Source: Nitrospira defluvii | Lineage (GTDB): Bacteria > Nitrospirota > Nitrospiria > Nitrospirales > Nitrospiraceae | DNA length: 15,411 bases | Direction of reading: 5' to 3' | Assembly: GCA_016199015.1 (NCBI GenBank) | Contig: JACQHN010000114.1 | Coordinates: 1 to 15,411, forward strand | Shown here: positions 1 to 7,396 of the stretch, piece by piece | Numbering within the stretch: position 1 is the first letter of the stretch | How the letters are laid out: each line of letters begins with the position of its first letter | The notes under the pieces: generated by a model | Databases searched by the model: none | What the model saw: only the letters and a program-made list of their open reading frames with translations | Told to the model about the DNA's origin: nothing | Program-made: the position numbers and the translations under genes

Positions 1-225
1 GATCCCGGCCACGACCGCGACAGGGTCTGTGGGGAGGCTGGGTAATGGAATGATGGGAGCGAGGACCAATCCCAGCATCGTCACGAGGCCGGCCTTGACC
101 GACGTTGGAATGGTGCGGGTATTGAGGATCGGAAACACACTGATCATGCCCGCAATCCGCACCAATAAGATGGAGAACGATTGAAACTGGGGAAGCGCAA
201 GGTGCAGGGTCTGTGCGGCGTTCAT
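1..225 (-). CDS. fliR: FliR, flagellar export gate protein (N-terminal part, cut by window edge)
   Basis: The first 75 residues are visible; the rest lies beyond the left edge. FliR is an integral membrane subunit of the FliPQR core of the flagellar type III export gate. The visible part has the family's N-terminal look: a short amphipathic start, a hydrophobic stretch (about residues 17-33, containing LVRIAGMISVFPIL), the 'P.S.KAGL' loop and a second hydrophobic stretch (about 45-60). The ATG at 225 is the first in-frame start after the fliQ stop, 15 bases away; no strong Shine-Dalgarno is seen, so translation may be coupled to fliQ. Its place directly after fliP and fliQ is the classic order and supports the call. 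Confidence 0.9.
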   Translation of the reverse strand, partial: MNAAQTLHLALPQFQSFSILLVRIAGMISVFPILNTRTIPTSVKAGLVTMLGLVLAPIIPLPSLPTDPVAVVAGI

Positions 226-240
226 GGTCGGTCCGATGCC

Positions 241-513
241 TTACGAATGAATCAACGCGGGAATGCTGGTGATGATATGGGTCATAAAGGCGATCAGCAC
301 TCCCATCATCCAGGGAAGGAACAACAGCGTGGCCGCAAACACCGCCAAGACTTTCGGCACAAACGTCAGCGTCGCTTCGTTGATCTGCGTCATCGCCTGA
401 AACGTACTCACCAAGAGGCCGACAATCAGGCTCAAACCCAATATCGGCGCGGACACCAGCATGGCGGTTTCGATGGCTTGGCGGCCGATGTCCGTCACCA
501 TTTCGACTGTCAT
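241..513 (-). CDS. fliQ: FliQ, flagellar export gate protein
   Basis: The product has 90 residues, the normal length for FliQ, a small membrane protein of the FliPQR export gate at the centre of the MS-ring. Two hydrophobic segments are visible (about residues 16-38 and 51-72) joined by a polar loop containing the conserved 'TQINEATLTFVPK' region typical of the family. The start ATG at 513 is preceded by AGGAG at good spacing. It begins 11 bases after the fliP stop and is followed by fliR 15 bases on, so it sits inside one transcript. Confidence 0.95.
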   Translation of the reverse strand: MTVEMVTDIGRQAIETAMLVSAPILGLSLIVGLLVSTFQAMTQINEATLTFVPKVLAVFAATLLFLPWMMGVLIAFMTHIITSIPALIHS

Positions 514-524
514 GCGCGCGGCTC

Positions 525-1325
525 CTATTGGAAGCTCTTGACCATGGATCCGACGACCAGATACCAGCCGTCCGCGAGGACGAACAGAATCAGTTTGAAC
601 GGCAGCGAAATCATGACAGGCGGCAGCAGCATCATGCCCATGGACATCAACACGCTCGCGACCACCATATCCACAATGAGAAACGGGATGTAGAGCAGAA
701 ACCCGATCTGAAACGAGATACGCAGCTCGCTCAGGACAAACGCGGGAATGATCACGTGCGTCGGCACCTGCTCTACCTGAGTCGGCTTCGGAGAATGGGA
801 CAATTCGAGAAACAGTTCGAGATCTTTATCGCGCATTTGCTTGAGCATGAAGGCACGAATGGGCTGAATGCCTCGGTTCCACGCTTCGTCGTACCCGATT
901 TGCTCGGCCAGGAGTGGTTGCAAGGCGTCCTTGTAAACCGCTTGCCCCACCGGAGCCATGACGAACATCGTAAGAAACAGCGCGAGGCTGATGAGGACTT
1001 GGTTCGGCGGTACCTGCTGCGTGCCCAGGGCTTGCCGGAGGAACGACAAGACGATGACCATGCGCGTAAAGGAAGTCACCATGATGAACATGGCCGGCGC
1101 CAGCGAGAGGATGGTCAAGAGCGCGAGAATCTGCAGGACCACGGCCGTCTGTTTGGGGCCACCCTGCCCGAGATCGAGTGTGAGGGAGGGTCCTTCGGCA
1201 TGGGCAGAAGAGTCGGTAAGCAGACCGCCGAGCACAATCAGACCGATGCAAACCCCACTCCACCGAATTCTGCGCAGAGCTGACCACGACCATCGGCCTA
1301 GACGCATGAGACTAGCAGGATACAC
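525..1325 (-). CDS. fliP: FliP, flagellar export gate protein
   Basis: FliP is the main channel subunit of the flagellar type III export gate. The family signature is clear: FTRMVIVLSFLRQALGTQQVPPNQVL region, then 'F.MAPVG' and the C-terminal hydrophobic pair ending in 'PFKLILFVLADGWYLVVGSM'. An N-terminal signal peptide is visible, with arginine-rich n-region, hydrophobic core and likely cleavage after AHA, as usual for FliP. Start choice: GTG at 1325 has a full AGGAGG six bases upstream and overlaps the fliO end by 14 bases (266 residues). The next candidate, ATG at 1307, gives 260 residues but is 24 bases from that Shine-Dalgarno. I favour GTG; either keeps the signal peptide. Confidence 0.94.
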   Translation of the reverse strand: MYPASLMRLGRWSWSALRRIRWSGVCIGLIVLGGLLTDSSAHAEGPSLTLDLGQGGPKQTAVVLQILALLTILSLAPAMFIMVTSFTRMVIVLSFLRQALGTQQVPPNQVLISLALFLTMFVMAPVGQAVYKDALQPLLAEQIGYDEAWNRGIQPIRAFMLKQMRDKDLELFLELSHSPKPTQVEQVPTHVIIPAFVLSELRISFQIGFLLYIPFLIVDMVVASVLMSMGMMLLPPVMISLPFKLILFVLADGWYLVVGSMVKSFQ

Positions 1326-1680
1326 GATGGGCCTCCTGCATATGATCTGAGCGCACAGGGCCGGAAGACGGTGATGGACGCGTGGATGAGGCATCAGCTA
1401 AGAGAAGTTTCAATTGCTCGGGATCGGTGATTTTCCCGAGGCGCACAAGATCGGTGGCAGTGGTGCCGAGAATCAACACTTCTCCCGCGACGGCCACCAA
1501 CAGGACTTGCTTTCGTGCCCCAAGAGGACTGTTTGCCAGGATCTTGATCGCCGGTACCCCGCTCAGGGGAAGAAACCGGCGGCCGATGGCGGAGCGCGCC
1601 ACCGCCAGGAGACCTAGGATCAACGCCAGGACGACCCCGAGCGCCGACACCATACGAACGACACTTTCCCACAGTTCCAT
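1312..1680 (-). CDS. fliO: FliO, flagellar export gate assembly protein
   Basis: The product has 122 residues with one N-terminal membrane segment (about residues 10-28) followed by a cytoplasmic domain with the FliO pattern: 'P...IKILANSPLGARKQVLLVAVAGEVLILGTT' and 'LVRLGKI'. FliO is a weakly conserved helper that stabilises FliP during export-gate assembly. The start is ATG at 1680; GAGAGGA lies about 14 bases upstream, somewhat far, and no other in-frame start exists in the 61-base gap from fliN. The C-terminal tail is short and polar. Its 3' end overlaps the proposed fliP GTG start. Identification rests on position as well as sequence, since the family is divergent. Confidence 0.88.
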   Translation of the reverse strand: MELWESVVRMVSALGVVLALILGLLAVARSAIGRRFLPLSGVPAIKILANSPLGARKQVLLVAVAGEVLILGTTATDLVRLGKITDPEQLKLLLADASSTRPSPSSGPVRSDHMQEAHRVSC

Positions 1681-1741
1681 GTGCGACCGTTCATTCCTCT
1701 CGCCGGCGCGGCGACCTTGTTGCCGCCGTTGCCGGTGATGG

Positions 1742-2116
1742 CTACCCGAGCTGCTGAATCCGCTGGTTTGGGCTCACCACATCCGTGAGCCGGATGCCGA
1801 ATTTTTCGTTCACCACCACGACTTCGCCGCGGGCGACCAACTTATTGTTGACCAGCACTTCCATCGGTTCTCCCGCGAGCTTGTTCAGTTCGATGACGGA
1901 GCCCTGTCCCAGCTGGAGCAACTCTCGGATCAACATGCGCGTTGAGCCGATCTGCACGGTCACTTGCAGCGGAATATCGAGGACGAATTCGATATTCTTG
2001 TTGGCCGGCACGGCGCACTGGTTATCGACCGGTGGAAACGACGTCGGTTGCGGATTCGCCTCGCCGGTGTCGGTAGTGGTCGGACCCGACTGAGCGGTTG
2101 TGTCGCCGTTGGCCAT
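1742..2116 (-). CDS. fliN: FliN, C-ring switch protein
   Basis: FliN forms the lower rim of the flagellar C-ring and docks the FliH-FliI export ATPase. The product has 124 residues: a disordered, Thr/Pro-rich N-terminal tail (about 1-40) and a SpoA (surface presentation of antigens) domain (about 45-120). The latter shows 'LDIPLQVTVQIGSTRM', 'LLQLGQGSVIELNKLAGEP', 'VLVNNKLVARGEVVVVNEKFGIRLTDVV', the usual FliN core. The start ATG at 2116 follows AAAGGAG at about eight bases. It lies 30 bases after fliM and 61 before fliO, consistent with co-transcription. Confidence 0.95.
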   Translation of the reverse strand: MANGDTTAQSGPTTTDTGEANPQPTSFPPVDNQCAVPANKNIEFVLDIPLQVTVQIGSTRMLIRELLQLGQGSVIELNKLAGEPMEVLVNNKLVARGEVVVVNEKFGIRLTDVVSPNQRIQQLG

Positions 2117-2146
2117 GTGCAGATCTCCTTTTGTGCCGGCACGAAA

Positions 2147-3118
2147 CTAGGTCAATACCTTGGTGACACGACAGGCATGATTCCCCTTGAACACACCCGG
2201 CTGCCCTTGAAATTTTGGGTCGCCCTCCACCAAACAAATCATGGGATCGCCCGGGTGCTGGTCGAGCATCAGGACATCGCCGGAATTGAAGTTCAGCAAG
2301 TCCTGCACGTTGATGCGCGCCGTCCCTAATTGCACCGTCATGGCCACGTCGCATTCCTGTAGCGAATCTTTGAAGCGGCTGCCCCAACTGCTGTCCTGCT
2401 CCACATTGTCGGCAAACAGGCCGGAGTAGAGTTTCTCTTTGATCGGCTCCAGCATGGAATAGGGGTAGGCGATGAACATCTCCCGGGAGACGTCGCCCAG
2501 GTGGACTTGCAAAGTCACCACCACGACGATCTCCGATGCGGTGACGACCATGGCAAATTGCGGGTTGCTCTCGGATCGGCAGTAGCCGATCTTCATTTGC
2601 ATGACGGCCTGCCAGGCTTTTTCCAAATCCAGGAGTGCTTGTTGAACCAGCTTCTTGACCAGCCGAACTTGAATCGGGGTGAACTCTCGCCCCTCCGGCT
2701 TCACGTGCGTTTGCACTTTTCCCCCGAAGAAGAAGTCCACGATGAGATACACCAACATCGCATCCATGATGTAGAGACCGTTGCCGCGCAAGGGCTCCAT
2801 CATGAATAAGTTGAACGAGGATGGGACCGGCACCTTCAGGATAAAGTCTCCAAACTTGATGATCTGGGTGCTGACGACGCTGAATTCGATTTTCTCTCGC
2901 AAAAGCCCGCTCCAGGAGATGGATTGCTGCCGCGTAAAGCGGTCGTTGATCATCTCCATCGTGGGCATGCGTCCACGGATGATGCGCTCTTGATGGGTCA
3001 GGCTGTAGGCCTTGACTTCGTTCGGATCCTCGGCCTCTTTGGGATCCGTGTCGACGTCGCCCGACATCACCCCGCCCATCAAGGCATCGATTTCTTCTTG
3101 CGACAGGATCTTGTCCAT
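2147..3118 (-). CDS. fliM: FliM, C-ring switch protein
   Basis: FliM is the middle C-ring protein that binds phosphorylated CheY and FliG. The product has 323 residues from the chosen start: an N-terminal CheY-binding motif ILSQEEIDALM (residues 4-14), an acidic linker, a CheC-like middle domain (about 45-230) including the 'VDFFFGGK' segment, and a C-terminal SpoA domain (about 245-320). The ATG at 3118 is chosen because GAGGA lies just upstream and because homologues start right before the SQEEIDAL motif. An in-frame TTG at 3157 would overlap fliL and add 13 residues without homology to the motif. The intact motif implies that this flagellum is under chemotaxis control. Confidence 0.96.
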   Translation of the reverse strand: MDKILSQEEIDALMGGVMSGDVDTDPKEAEDPNEVKAYSLTHQERIIRGRMPTMEMINDRFTRQQSISWSGLLREKIEFSVVSTQIIKFGDFILKVPVPSSFNLFMMEPLRGNGLYIMDAMLVYLIVDFFFGGKVQTHVKPEGREFTPIQVRLVKKLVQQALLDLEKAWQAVMQMKIGYCRSESNPQFAMVVTASEIVVVVTLQVHLGDVSREMFIAYPYSMLEPIKEKLYSGLFADNVEQDSSWGSRFKDSLQECDVAMTVQLGTARINVQDLLNFNSGDVLMLDQHPGDPMICLVEGDPKFQGQPGVFKGNHACRVTKVLT

Positions 3119-3143
3119 GACGTCCTCGAGGAGTGCCGATGCG

Positions 3144-3677
3144 CTACTGAATGACAAAGTCCGTGAAGTACGCCGTCTTGACCGACTTCTTGGGAAGCAG
3201 GCCGTTAATGCGTTGCGTCACGTCTTCTCGCAACTTGTGTTTGCCTTGCGGGGAACGGGCGGTCACGGAATCCAGGCTGGTCAACAAGACTAGAATCGCG
3301 TCGCGAATTTGCGGGGTACGGGCCGTGATCTCTTCGGCGGCCGACGCGTTGGTCAATTCCAACTTCATCGTCACTTTGAGATACCGCACCTCGGGTGAAT
3401 CAGCGAGATTAACGATGAACGGATCCAGGTCGGCAATCGCGCCCGTCTCGCTTCCCGCGGCGTGCCCGCCTCCCTTGGCTTCAGCCTCCCCGTGAGCAGC
3501 CGGTTTTTCAGCCGCGCCTTCAGCGGCCGGTTTCTCGGACGATCCGGACATCATTTTGAACATCGCAAATGCCCCGCCCAGTGCGACGACGAGCGTTCCT
3601 CCGACCAGGATAAGGACCATCTTCATGGGCATCCCCACGGGTGCCGGGGGCGCCTTCTCTTCAGCTGCTTCTGCCAT
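3144..3677 (-). CDS. fliL: FliL, basal-body/stator-associated membrane protein
   Basis: FliL is a single-pass inner-membrane protein that surrounds the stator and supports torque. The product has 177 residues: a short cytoplasmic Ala/Glu/Pro-rich start, one membrane helix (about 18-40), an Ala/Gly/Glu-rich periplasmic linker, and the FliL domain (about 80-177) with 'LDPFIVNLAD....RYLKVTMKLEL', 'RTPQIRDAILVLLTS' and a C-terminal 'VKTAYFTDFVIQ'. The start ATG at 3677 has a perfect AGGAGG six bases upstream. An upstream in-frame extension to 3797 is rejected because it covers the sigma-54 promoter and lacks FliL-like sequence. It is the first gene of the switch/export-gate unit; fliM follows 25 bases later. 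Confidence 0.94.
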   Translation of the reverse strand: MAEAAEEKAPPAPVGMPMKMVLILVGGTLVVALGGAFAMFKMMSGSSEKPAAEGAAEKPAAHGEAEAKGGGHAAGSETGAIADLDPFIVNLADSPEVRYLKVTMKLELTNASAAEEITARTPQIRDAILVLLTSLDSVTARSPQGKHKLREDVTQRINGLLPKKSVKTAYFTDFVIQ

Positions 3678-3719
3678 ACAAACCTCCTGCGGACAGTGGT
3701 TGCCGGAGCCCGTCAGTGG

Positions 3720-3735
3720 TGCAATGCATATGCCA
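3720..3735 (-). promoter_or_regulatory. Sigma-54 (-24/-12) promoter upstream of fliL
   Basis: On the minus strand this reads TGGCATATGCATTGCA, matching the sigma-54 consensus TGGCACG-N4-TTGCW at all core positions: GG at -24 and GC at -12, exactly 12 bases apart. Only the two variable positions after TGGCA differ. The predicted transcript start is near 3709, about 32 bases before the fliL ATG. This would drive fliL-fliM-fliN-fliO-fliP-fliQ-fliR. Confidence 0.8.
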
Positions 3736-3967
3736 CGCGACAATCCACTGCGATTCCCTGCACCCACCGCTGAACGCGACAGATCATGAGGAAACACAAT
3801 GATTTCAGGTCAAGCAGCATTCGAGGAGTGCACGGTCAGTCTGCCGGCCTGAGACCTTGTCAGCATCGTGACGCGGGATTCGCGCGGGCCGACAGAATGT
3901 TGACGAGGGTATGGAGGCGGACGAGGTTTGTATGACGCGGAGGGGGCTAGGTAGAAATTGCCGACTT
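3736..3967. other. Non-coding stretch upstream of the fliL promoter
   Basis: No convincing gene is seen on either strand between the hairpin after flgE and the sigma-54 site before fliL. Its length (about 230 bases) is generous compared with the otherwise tightly packed genes, and it is where upstream binding sites for a sigma-54 activator would be expected (inference). I see no clear repeated palindrome shared with the other two promoter regions. Confidence 0.5.
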
Positions 3968-4006
3968 GGGTTCTGGCGCGCGCTCGAGCGAGGCGCGCCA
4001 GAACCC
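3968..4006 (-). terminator. Strong hairpin just after flgE (terminator-like, no T-run)
   Basis: A perfect 13-bp inverted repeat: GGGTTCTGGCGCG at 3968-3980 and its complement CGCGCCAGAACCC at 3994-4006, with a 13-base loop that itself contains the palindrome CGCTCGAGCG. It begins eight bases after the flgE stop. On the minus strand it is followed by AAGTCGG, not by a T-run, so classic intrinsic termination is not assured. It may end the fliK-flgD-flgE transcript, or protect its 3' end. Confidence 0.6.
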
Positions 4007-4013
4007 TGATTGA

Positions 4014-5237
4014 TTATCGCTTGAGGTTCACGAGTTCCTGCAACATCTCGTCGCTGGTCGTGATCGCGCGCGAATTGGCCTGGAACGCGCGCTGCGTGAT
4101 GATCATGTCCACGAATTCCTTGCCGAGATCCACGTTGGACTGCTCCACGGTTCCCGACAGAATTCTGCCCATGCCATTCACTGTTGGAGCCCCGACCAAC
4201 GCCGCACCGGACTCCACGGTTTCAATAAAGTGATTTTCGCCGGCACTGACCAGTCCGTCGGGATTCGTAAATCGGTTCAGAACGACTTGCGCGAGCGCTT
4301 TGGTCTGCCCATTGGTGAACTGCGCCACCACTTGCCCCTGTTTATCCACGCTGATTCGATCGAGGGTTCCTGAGGCAAATCCGTTCTGCGTTTGGCTGAT
4401 GACACCGGAGGCGGAGCCGAATTGCGTGAGTCCTGCCAGACTCACCGTCACCGTCTGGGGTGTCGTGGCGCCGGTCGTCAACACCGCGCTGACCGTCTGT
4501 GTTCCACCGGCCGTCACCGCGCCACTGGCGTTAAACGTCATATTGGTTTGAGCTGCCGCCGTCCCGCCGTCGACTTGCGAGTAGACCCCCCAGGCATTCG
4601 CAGCGGTCTTGCGGAAATACAGTTGCAGCTGGTGAGAGTTTCCAAGGGAGTCATAAAAGGTCATCCCCGTCGAAAAGTTGTACGAGGTGGTGTCGGTGGT
4701 GCTGAAGGCCGCGGTCGGAGCGGTGGCGCCGGCATTGAGATTGCCGAGAATCGTGGCCGTGGTCGTGGTCTGTGGTGCCACAGCACTCGACGACAACGTG
4801 ATGCCTCCGATCGTGCTCGTGATGTTGCCGTTTGCATCGGCCTGGTACCCTTGAAGCAGGGCGCCGCTCGAATCGACGACTTGCCCGAGATTGTCTACCT
4901 TGAACTGGCCGGCTCGAGAATAGAAATTTGCGCCGGAACTGTTCTGCAAGAGATAGAATCCGCTTCCATCGATGGCCAGGTCGAACGTGTTGCCCGTGGT
5001 GGTCATCGACCCCTGTGTGAAGTTGGTCTGAACATCGTTCATGTAGACTCCGAGGCCGACTTGACCGCCACCGCTTGCACCCGACACACTGGATGAAATC
5101 AGGTCCGCAAATGTCGCGCGGCTGGACTTAAACCCCGCGGTTCCAATGTTCGCGATGTTATTGCCGATGACGCCCATGGCATTGCCGTAAGAACTTAAGC
5201 CGGTCACTGCGGTGAACATCGATGTAAGAATACCCAT
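4014..5237 (-). CDS. flgE: FlgE, flagellar hook protein
   Basis: The product has 407 residues, normal for FlgE, the building block of the hook, exported through the type III apparatus without a cleaved signal. The N-terminal axial motif is present (SYGNAMGVIGNNIANIGTAGF region, residues 17-36), followed by the FlgE/F/G core 'TGNTFDLAIDGSGFYLLQ' and 'YSRAGQFKVDNLGQVV', then a Thr/Ser/Ala-rich FlgE-type D2 domain (about 170-290, with 'FYDSLGNSHQLQLYF'). The C-terminal heptad region contains 'GTVEQSNVDLGKEFVDMIITQRAFQANSRAI'. The ATG at 5237 has AGGAGG about nine bases upstream. It is last of the fliK-flgD-flgE unit and is followed at once by a strong hairpin. Confidence 0.96.
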   Translation of the reverse strand: MGILTSMFTAVTGLSSYGNAMGVIGNNIANIGTAGFKSSRATFADLISSSVSGASGGGQVGLGVYMNDVQTNFTQGSMTTTGNTFDLAIDGSGFYLLQNSSGANFYSRAGQFKVDNLGQVVDSSGALLQGYQADANGNITSTIGGITLSSSAVAPQTTTTATILGNLNAGATAPTAAFSTTDTTSYNFSTGMTFYDSLGNSHQLQLYFRKTAANAWGVYSQVDGGTAAAQTNMTFNASGAVTAGGTQTVSAVLTTGATTPQTVTVSLAGLTQFGSASGVISQTQNGFASGTLDRISVDKQGQVVAQFTNGQTKALAQVVLNRFTNPDGLVSAGENHFIETVESGAALVGAPTVNGMGRILSGTVEQSNVDLGKEFVDMIITQRAFQANSRAITTSDEMLQELVNLKR

Positions 5238-5312
5238 GCTGCGATCCTCCTTGTTGCCGAGACTTGTACAGGCTTGGCTCTGCTCCAGGCCGACCCGTGG
5301 GACGACCTGTTG

Positions 5313-5606
5313 CTATGCCGTAGTGGATTTCGTGGCCGCGGCGTCTTTGCTCTGGGCCGCTTCCTGAAGCGACACGCTTTTCTCCATCAACGACACCAGT
5401 TTCGACATTTGATCCAGCTGGGAGAACTGTGCCGTCTGTGCGATGAAGTCCTTATCTTCGACCGGTTTCAACGGATCCTGATTTTGAAGCTGCGTCAGGA
5501 GCAACTTCAAAAAATCCTGTTGGCCCAGTATCTTCTGACCATTGACTGTCGGCGTGCTCGATGAGTCTGTGGCGGTCGTGTGGGTGATCACATTGCTGAA
5601 ATCCAT
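5313..5606 (-). CDS. flgD: FlgD, hook-capping scaffold protein (N-terminal domain only)
   Basis: FlgD caps the growing hook and guides FlgE assembly. The family's N-terminal domain is clear: '[41 protein letters not shown]' at about residues 27-67. The product stops at 97 residues, whereas many FlgD proteins exceed 200 and carry C-terminal FlgD-specific Ig-like/Tudor-like domains. Only 75 bases separate its stop from flgE, so there is no room for a frameshifted C-terminal half. A short but functional form is the simplest reading, since the conserved core is intact and short FlgD forms are known. GGAGG lies five bases before the ATG at 5606; the fliK stop is 11 bases upstream. Confidence 0.9.
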   Translation of the reverse strand: MDFSNVITHTTATDSSSTPTVNGQKILGQQDFLKLLLTQLQNQDPLKPVEDKDFIAQTAQFSQLDQMSKLVSLMEKSVSLQEAAQSKDAAATKSTTA

Positions 5607-5617
5607 AGGTCCTCCGA

Positions 5618-7198
5618 TCAGGCAAAAAAACTGACGTGTCCGTTATTGTCATAGCCGTGGCTAACCCGCGAAGTTCGCTCCTCTTCTCCCGACGCTGAAG
5701 GTAGACCGGATGCGAGCCCCGGTCGCCCCTGTTGTTGCTGAAATGCCCAGGCATTTTCGCCCTGTCCTTGCTGCTGCTGATCCACTGTCACCCGGAGCAT
5801 CCCCATTTCCAGGCCCGTCGTCCGGAGCGACGCCTCCAGTGATTGGCCTTGTCGCAACAGGCCCTGCCCCAGCTCACCATGTTCGGTCCGAATATGCGCG
5901 TGGACGGTTTGATCCGTCATCATGATGCGTACCCGCAAGGGCCCCATATCCAAGGGATCCAAGTCCAGCGTGACAGTCTGCGCAGAAGGATAGGCTCCGC
6001 TGACCCGTTCAGATTCGGATGCATGGACGATGGTGGCCTGTCCGGTCTCGCTTCGACCCACGCGGCTGTCGCTGGAAGAGGGAGCGGATGGACTGATGCC
6101 GGTCGCTTGATCCAGAAACTGCGGTCGAAGGGTGTGGTCGTCGGGGGAGAGAAGGTTCGACTTGGAGTGATCAGGCCCACCTCGTGAATCTGAGGATGAT
6201 TGATCATCCTGCCCAAAAAAATGTTCGGCACTCGATGCACCTTGGCCCGCAGAGGCATCGCTCACCGGCATGACAGAGTCGAACATGGGCTGAAGGTCAG
6301 CCTGTTCAGCCGCATCGGTGTTTGTCGTTGCTTTCTCTGTCATGTGCGTGTTGATCACTATCGCCTCTAACTTGGCTTTGTCTGGTTCTATTGGGGCGCC
6401 TTTGCTCAACCCATCGTTCAGGCCCGTCGGGGTTTCAGGTGGCGCATCCTGTTTCTGAGCCTGTGACAACAGCGCGGCATCTGGATTGCCGCTTTCTGCG
6501 GTGGGGGTATCGGAGGCCTTCGTCGGTCCGGCGAAGCGGTCTGCCGCGCCTTTCGCCGTCGCATCAGCCGGCACTTGCCCAGGCGTCTGACCAGGCGGAA
6601 GTAGGGAGGCGCTTTGCGTAGTAGCCGCGGGCTGCGAATCCGGCGAAGAGAGTTCCGTGGCTGTTGCTGATTGCACCTCTCCCACCGTCGTGTCGGCAGC
6701 GTGAGGTGCGTCATCGGATGGAGAATCTGCTTGCGCGGCCACCCGTTCCCCCGTCAGAGCCTGGGGGACCATTCCGGCGGCAAGCAGCATTTCCGGCGAC
6801 AAGGTTGCTGACTGATTGGATGTGTCGCGAGCTTCGGTAGTCTGGTCGTCCTGTCCGCTCTCGGACTCTTCTGCCCTCTGGGATTGCGTCCGTTCAGTCT
6901 GAGTGGCAGATCGTTCATGCCGGGCCGTAGCGGCAATCCGCGCCGATATGTCGCCCCGTCCCCGTGATTTGGTCGTGGTATCTGTTGCCGCACGAGGGTG
7001 CGCGGCATATTGGGGTCGCACGGGCATCGACTCATGTCCCGCCCCGGTTCGGCGAGCTTCCGCCGTTCCAAGCATCGTATCGAACCGATTGGCGGAAGAA
7101 CTGGGCGGGAGGCCCGCGTTGCGATCCCGCATGTCTGAGGCGGAATGATTCCCCGCGCTCGAAAGGCCGCTGAGAAAGGGCTGCATATCGGTGGCCAT
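5618..7198 (-). CDS. fliK: FliK, flagellar hook-length control protein
   Basis: FliK is the exported ruler that ends hook growth and switches export specificity through FlhB. The product has 526 residues. The first 420 or so are low-complexity, rich in Ser, Ala, Thr, Gln, Asp and Pro, as in FliK rulers. The C-terminal domain (about 425-500) matches the family: '[19 protein letters not shown]', '[16 protein letters not shown]', '[20 protein letters not shown]', then a Gln-rich stretch ([18 protein letters not shown]). The start ATG at 7198 is chosen for AGGA six to eight bases upstream and because earlier in-frame codons overlap the promoter and give unrelated sequence. It opens the hook unit; flgD follows after 11 bases. 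Confidence 0.9.
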   Translation of the reverse strand: MATDMQPFLSGLSSAGNHSASDMRDRNAGLPPSSSANRFDTMLGTAEARRTGAGHESMPVRPQYAAHPRAATDTTTKSRGRGDISARIAATARHERSATQTERTQSQRAEESESGQDDQTTEARDTSNQSATLSPEMLLAAGMVPQALTGERVAAQADSPSDDAPHAADTTVGEVQSATATELSSPDSQPAATTQSASLLPPGQTPGQVPADATAKGAADRFAGPTKASDTPTAESGNPDAALLSQAQKQDAPPETPTGLNDGLSKGAPIEPDKAKLEAIVINTHMTEKATTNTDAAEQADLQPMFDSVMPVSDASAGQGASSAEHFFGQDDQSSSDSRGGPDHSKSNLLSPDDHTLRPQFLDQATGISPSAPSSSDSRVGRSETGQATIVHASESERVSGAYPSAQTVTLDLDPLDMGPLRVRIMMTDQTVHAHIRTEHGELGQGLLRQGQSLEASLRTTGLEMGMLRVTVDQQQQGQGENAWAFQQQQGRPGLASGLPSASGEEERTSRVSHGYDNNGHVSFFA

Positions 7199-7199
7199 A

Positions 7200-7242
7200 G
7201 TGTTCCTGTGTGCTCCTGGTCCGGTGAGTAACCAGGGAACAC
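7200..7242 (-). repeat. Inverted repeat between the fliK promoter and start codon
   Basis: The outer arms GTGTTCC (7200-7206) and GGAACAC (7236-7242) are complementary, and an inner pair CCTGGT (7215-7220)/ACCAGG (7231-7236) nests within them around a 10-base loop. On the minus strand the arm next to the start codon carries the fliK Shine-Dalgarno AGGA. If transcription starts near 7235 the outer upstream arm would mostly not be in the mRNA, so an operator is as plausible as an RNA hairpin. Confidence 0.4.
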
Positions 7243-7245
7243 CTT

Positions 7246-7261
7246 TACAAAGGCCGTGCCA
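7246..7261 (-). promoter_or_regulatory. Sigma-54 (-24/-12) promoter upstream of fliK
   Basis: The minus strand reads TGGCACGGCCTTTGTA. It is identical to the sigma-54 consensus TGGCACG-N4-TTGCW except that the -12 element is GT rather than GC. Spacing of the -24 and -12 elements is exact. The predicted start near 7235 gives a leader of about 37 bases before the fliK ATG, close to the other two units. The non-canonical -12 dinucleotide lowers my confidence. Confidence 0.65.
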
Positions 7262-7359
7262 TTGTTCCTGCGCATGAAAACCCTGCATGACGCACGATTT
7301 TCGTGAAGGTGGTCCGGAGGAGAAACAGGGAGAAGGAAGTTTCTGCAGAAGGTGACGGC

Positions 7360-7380
7360 AAAACCTGCCGGATGGCAGGT
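7360..7380 (-). terminator. Putative intrinsic terminator after the motE-like gene
   Basis: On the minus strand ACCTGCC-ATCC-GGCAGGT forms a 7-bp stem with a 4-base loop (7363-7380), and the last stem base plus three more give TTTT. It starts 16 bases after the stop of the motE-like gene and lies before the fliK promoter, so it plausibly separates the flgB-to-motE-like and fliK units. The stem and T-run are short, so read-through is likely. Confidence 0.55.
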
Positions 7381-7396
7381 GGATCGCTGCGGGTGG

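Noticed and set aside
528..1283. Long open frame on the plus strand (about 250 codons) opposite fliP
   Set aside because: It is antisense to a clear fliP, is rich in His, Arg, Gln and Asp as expected of a mirror frame in GC-rich DNA, and has no recognisable domain.
3678..3797. N-terminal extension of fliL by 40 codons
   Set aside because: It has no FliL-like sequence, would cover the sigma-54 promoter, and the ATG at 3677 has a perfect AGGAGG.
6754..7275. Second minus-strand open frame inside fliK
   Set aside because: It overlaps the low-complexity part of fliK in another frame; high Arg/Pro content fits a frame shadow in GC-rich DNA.
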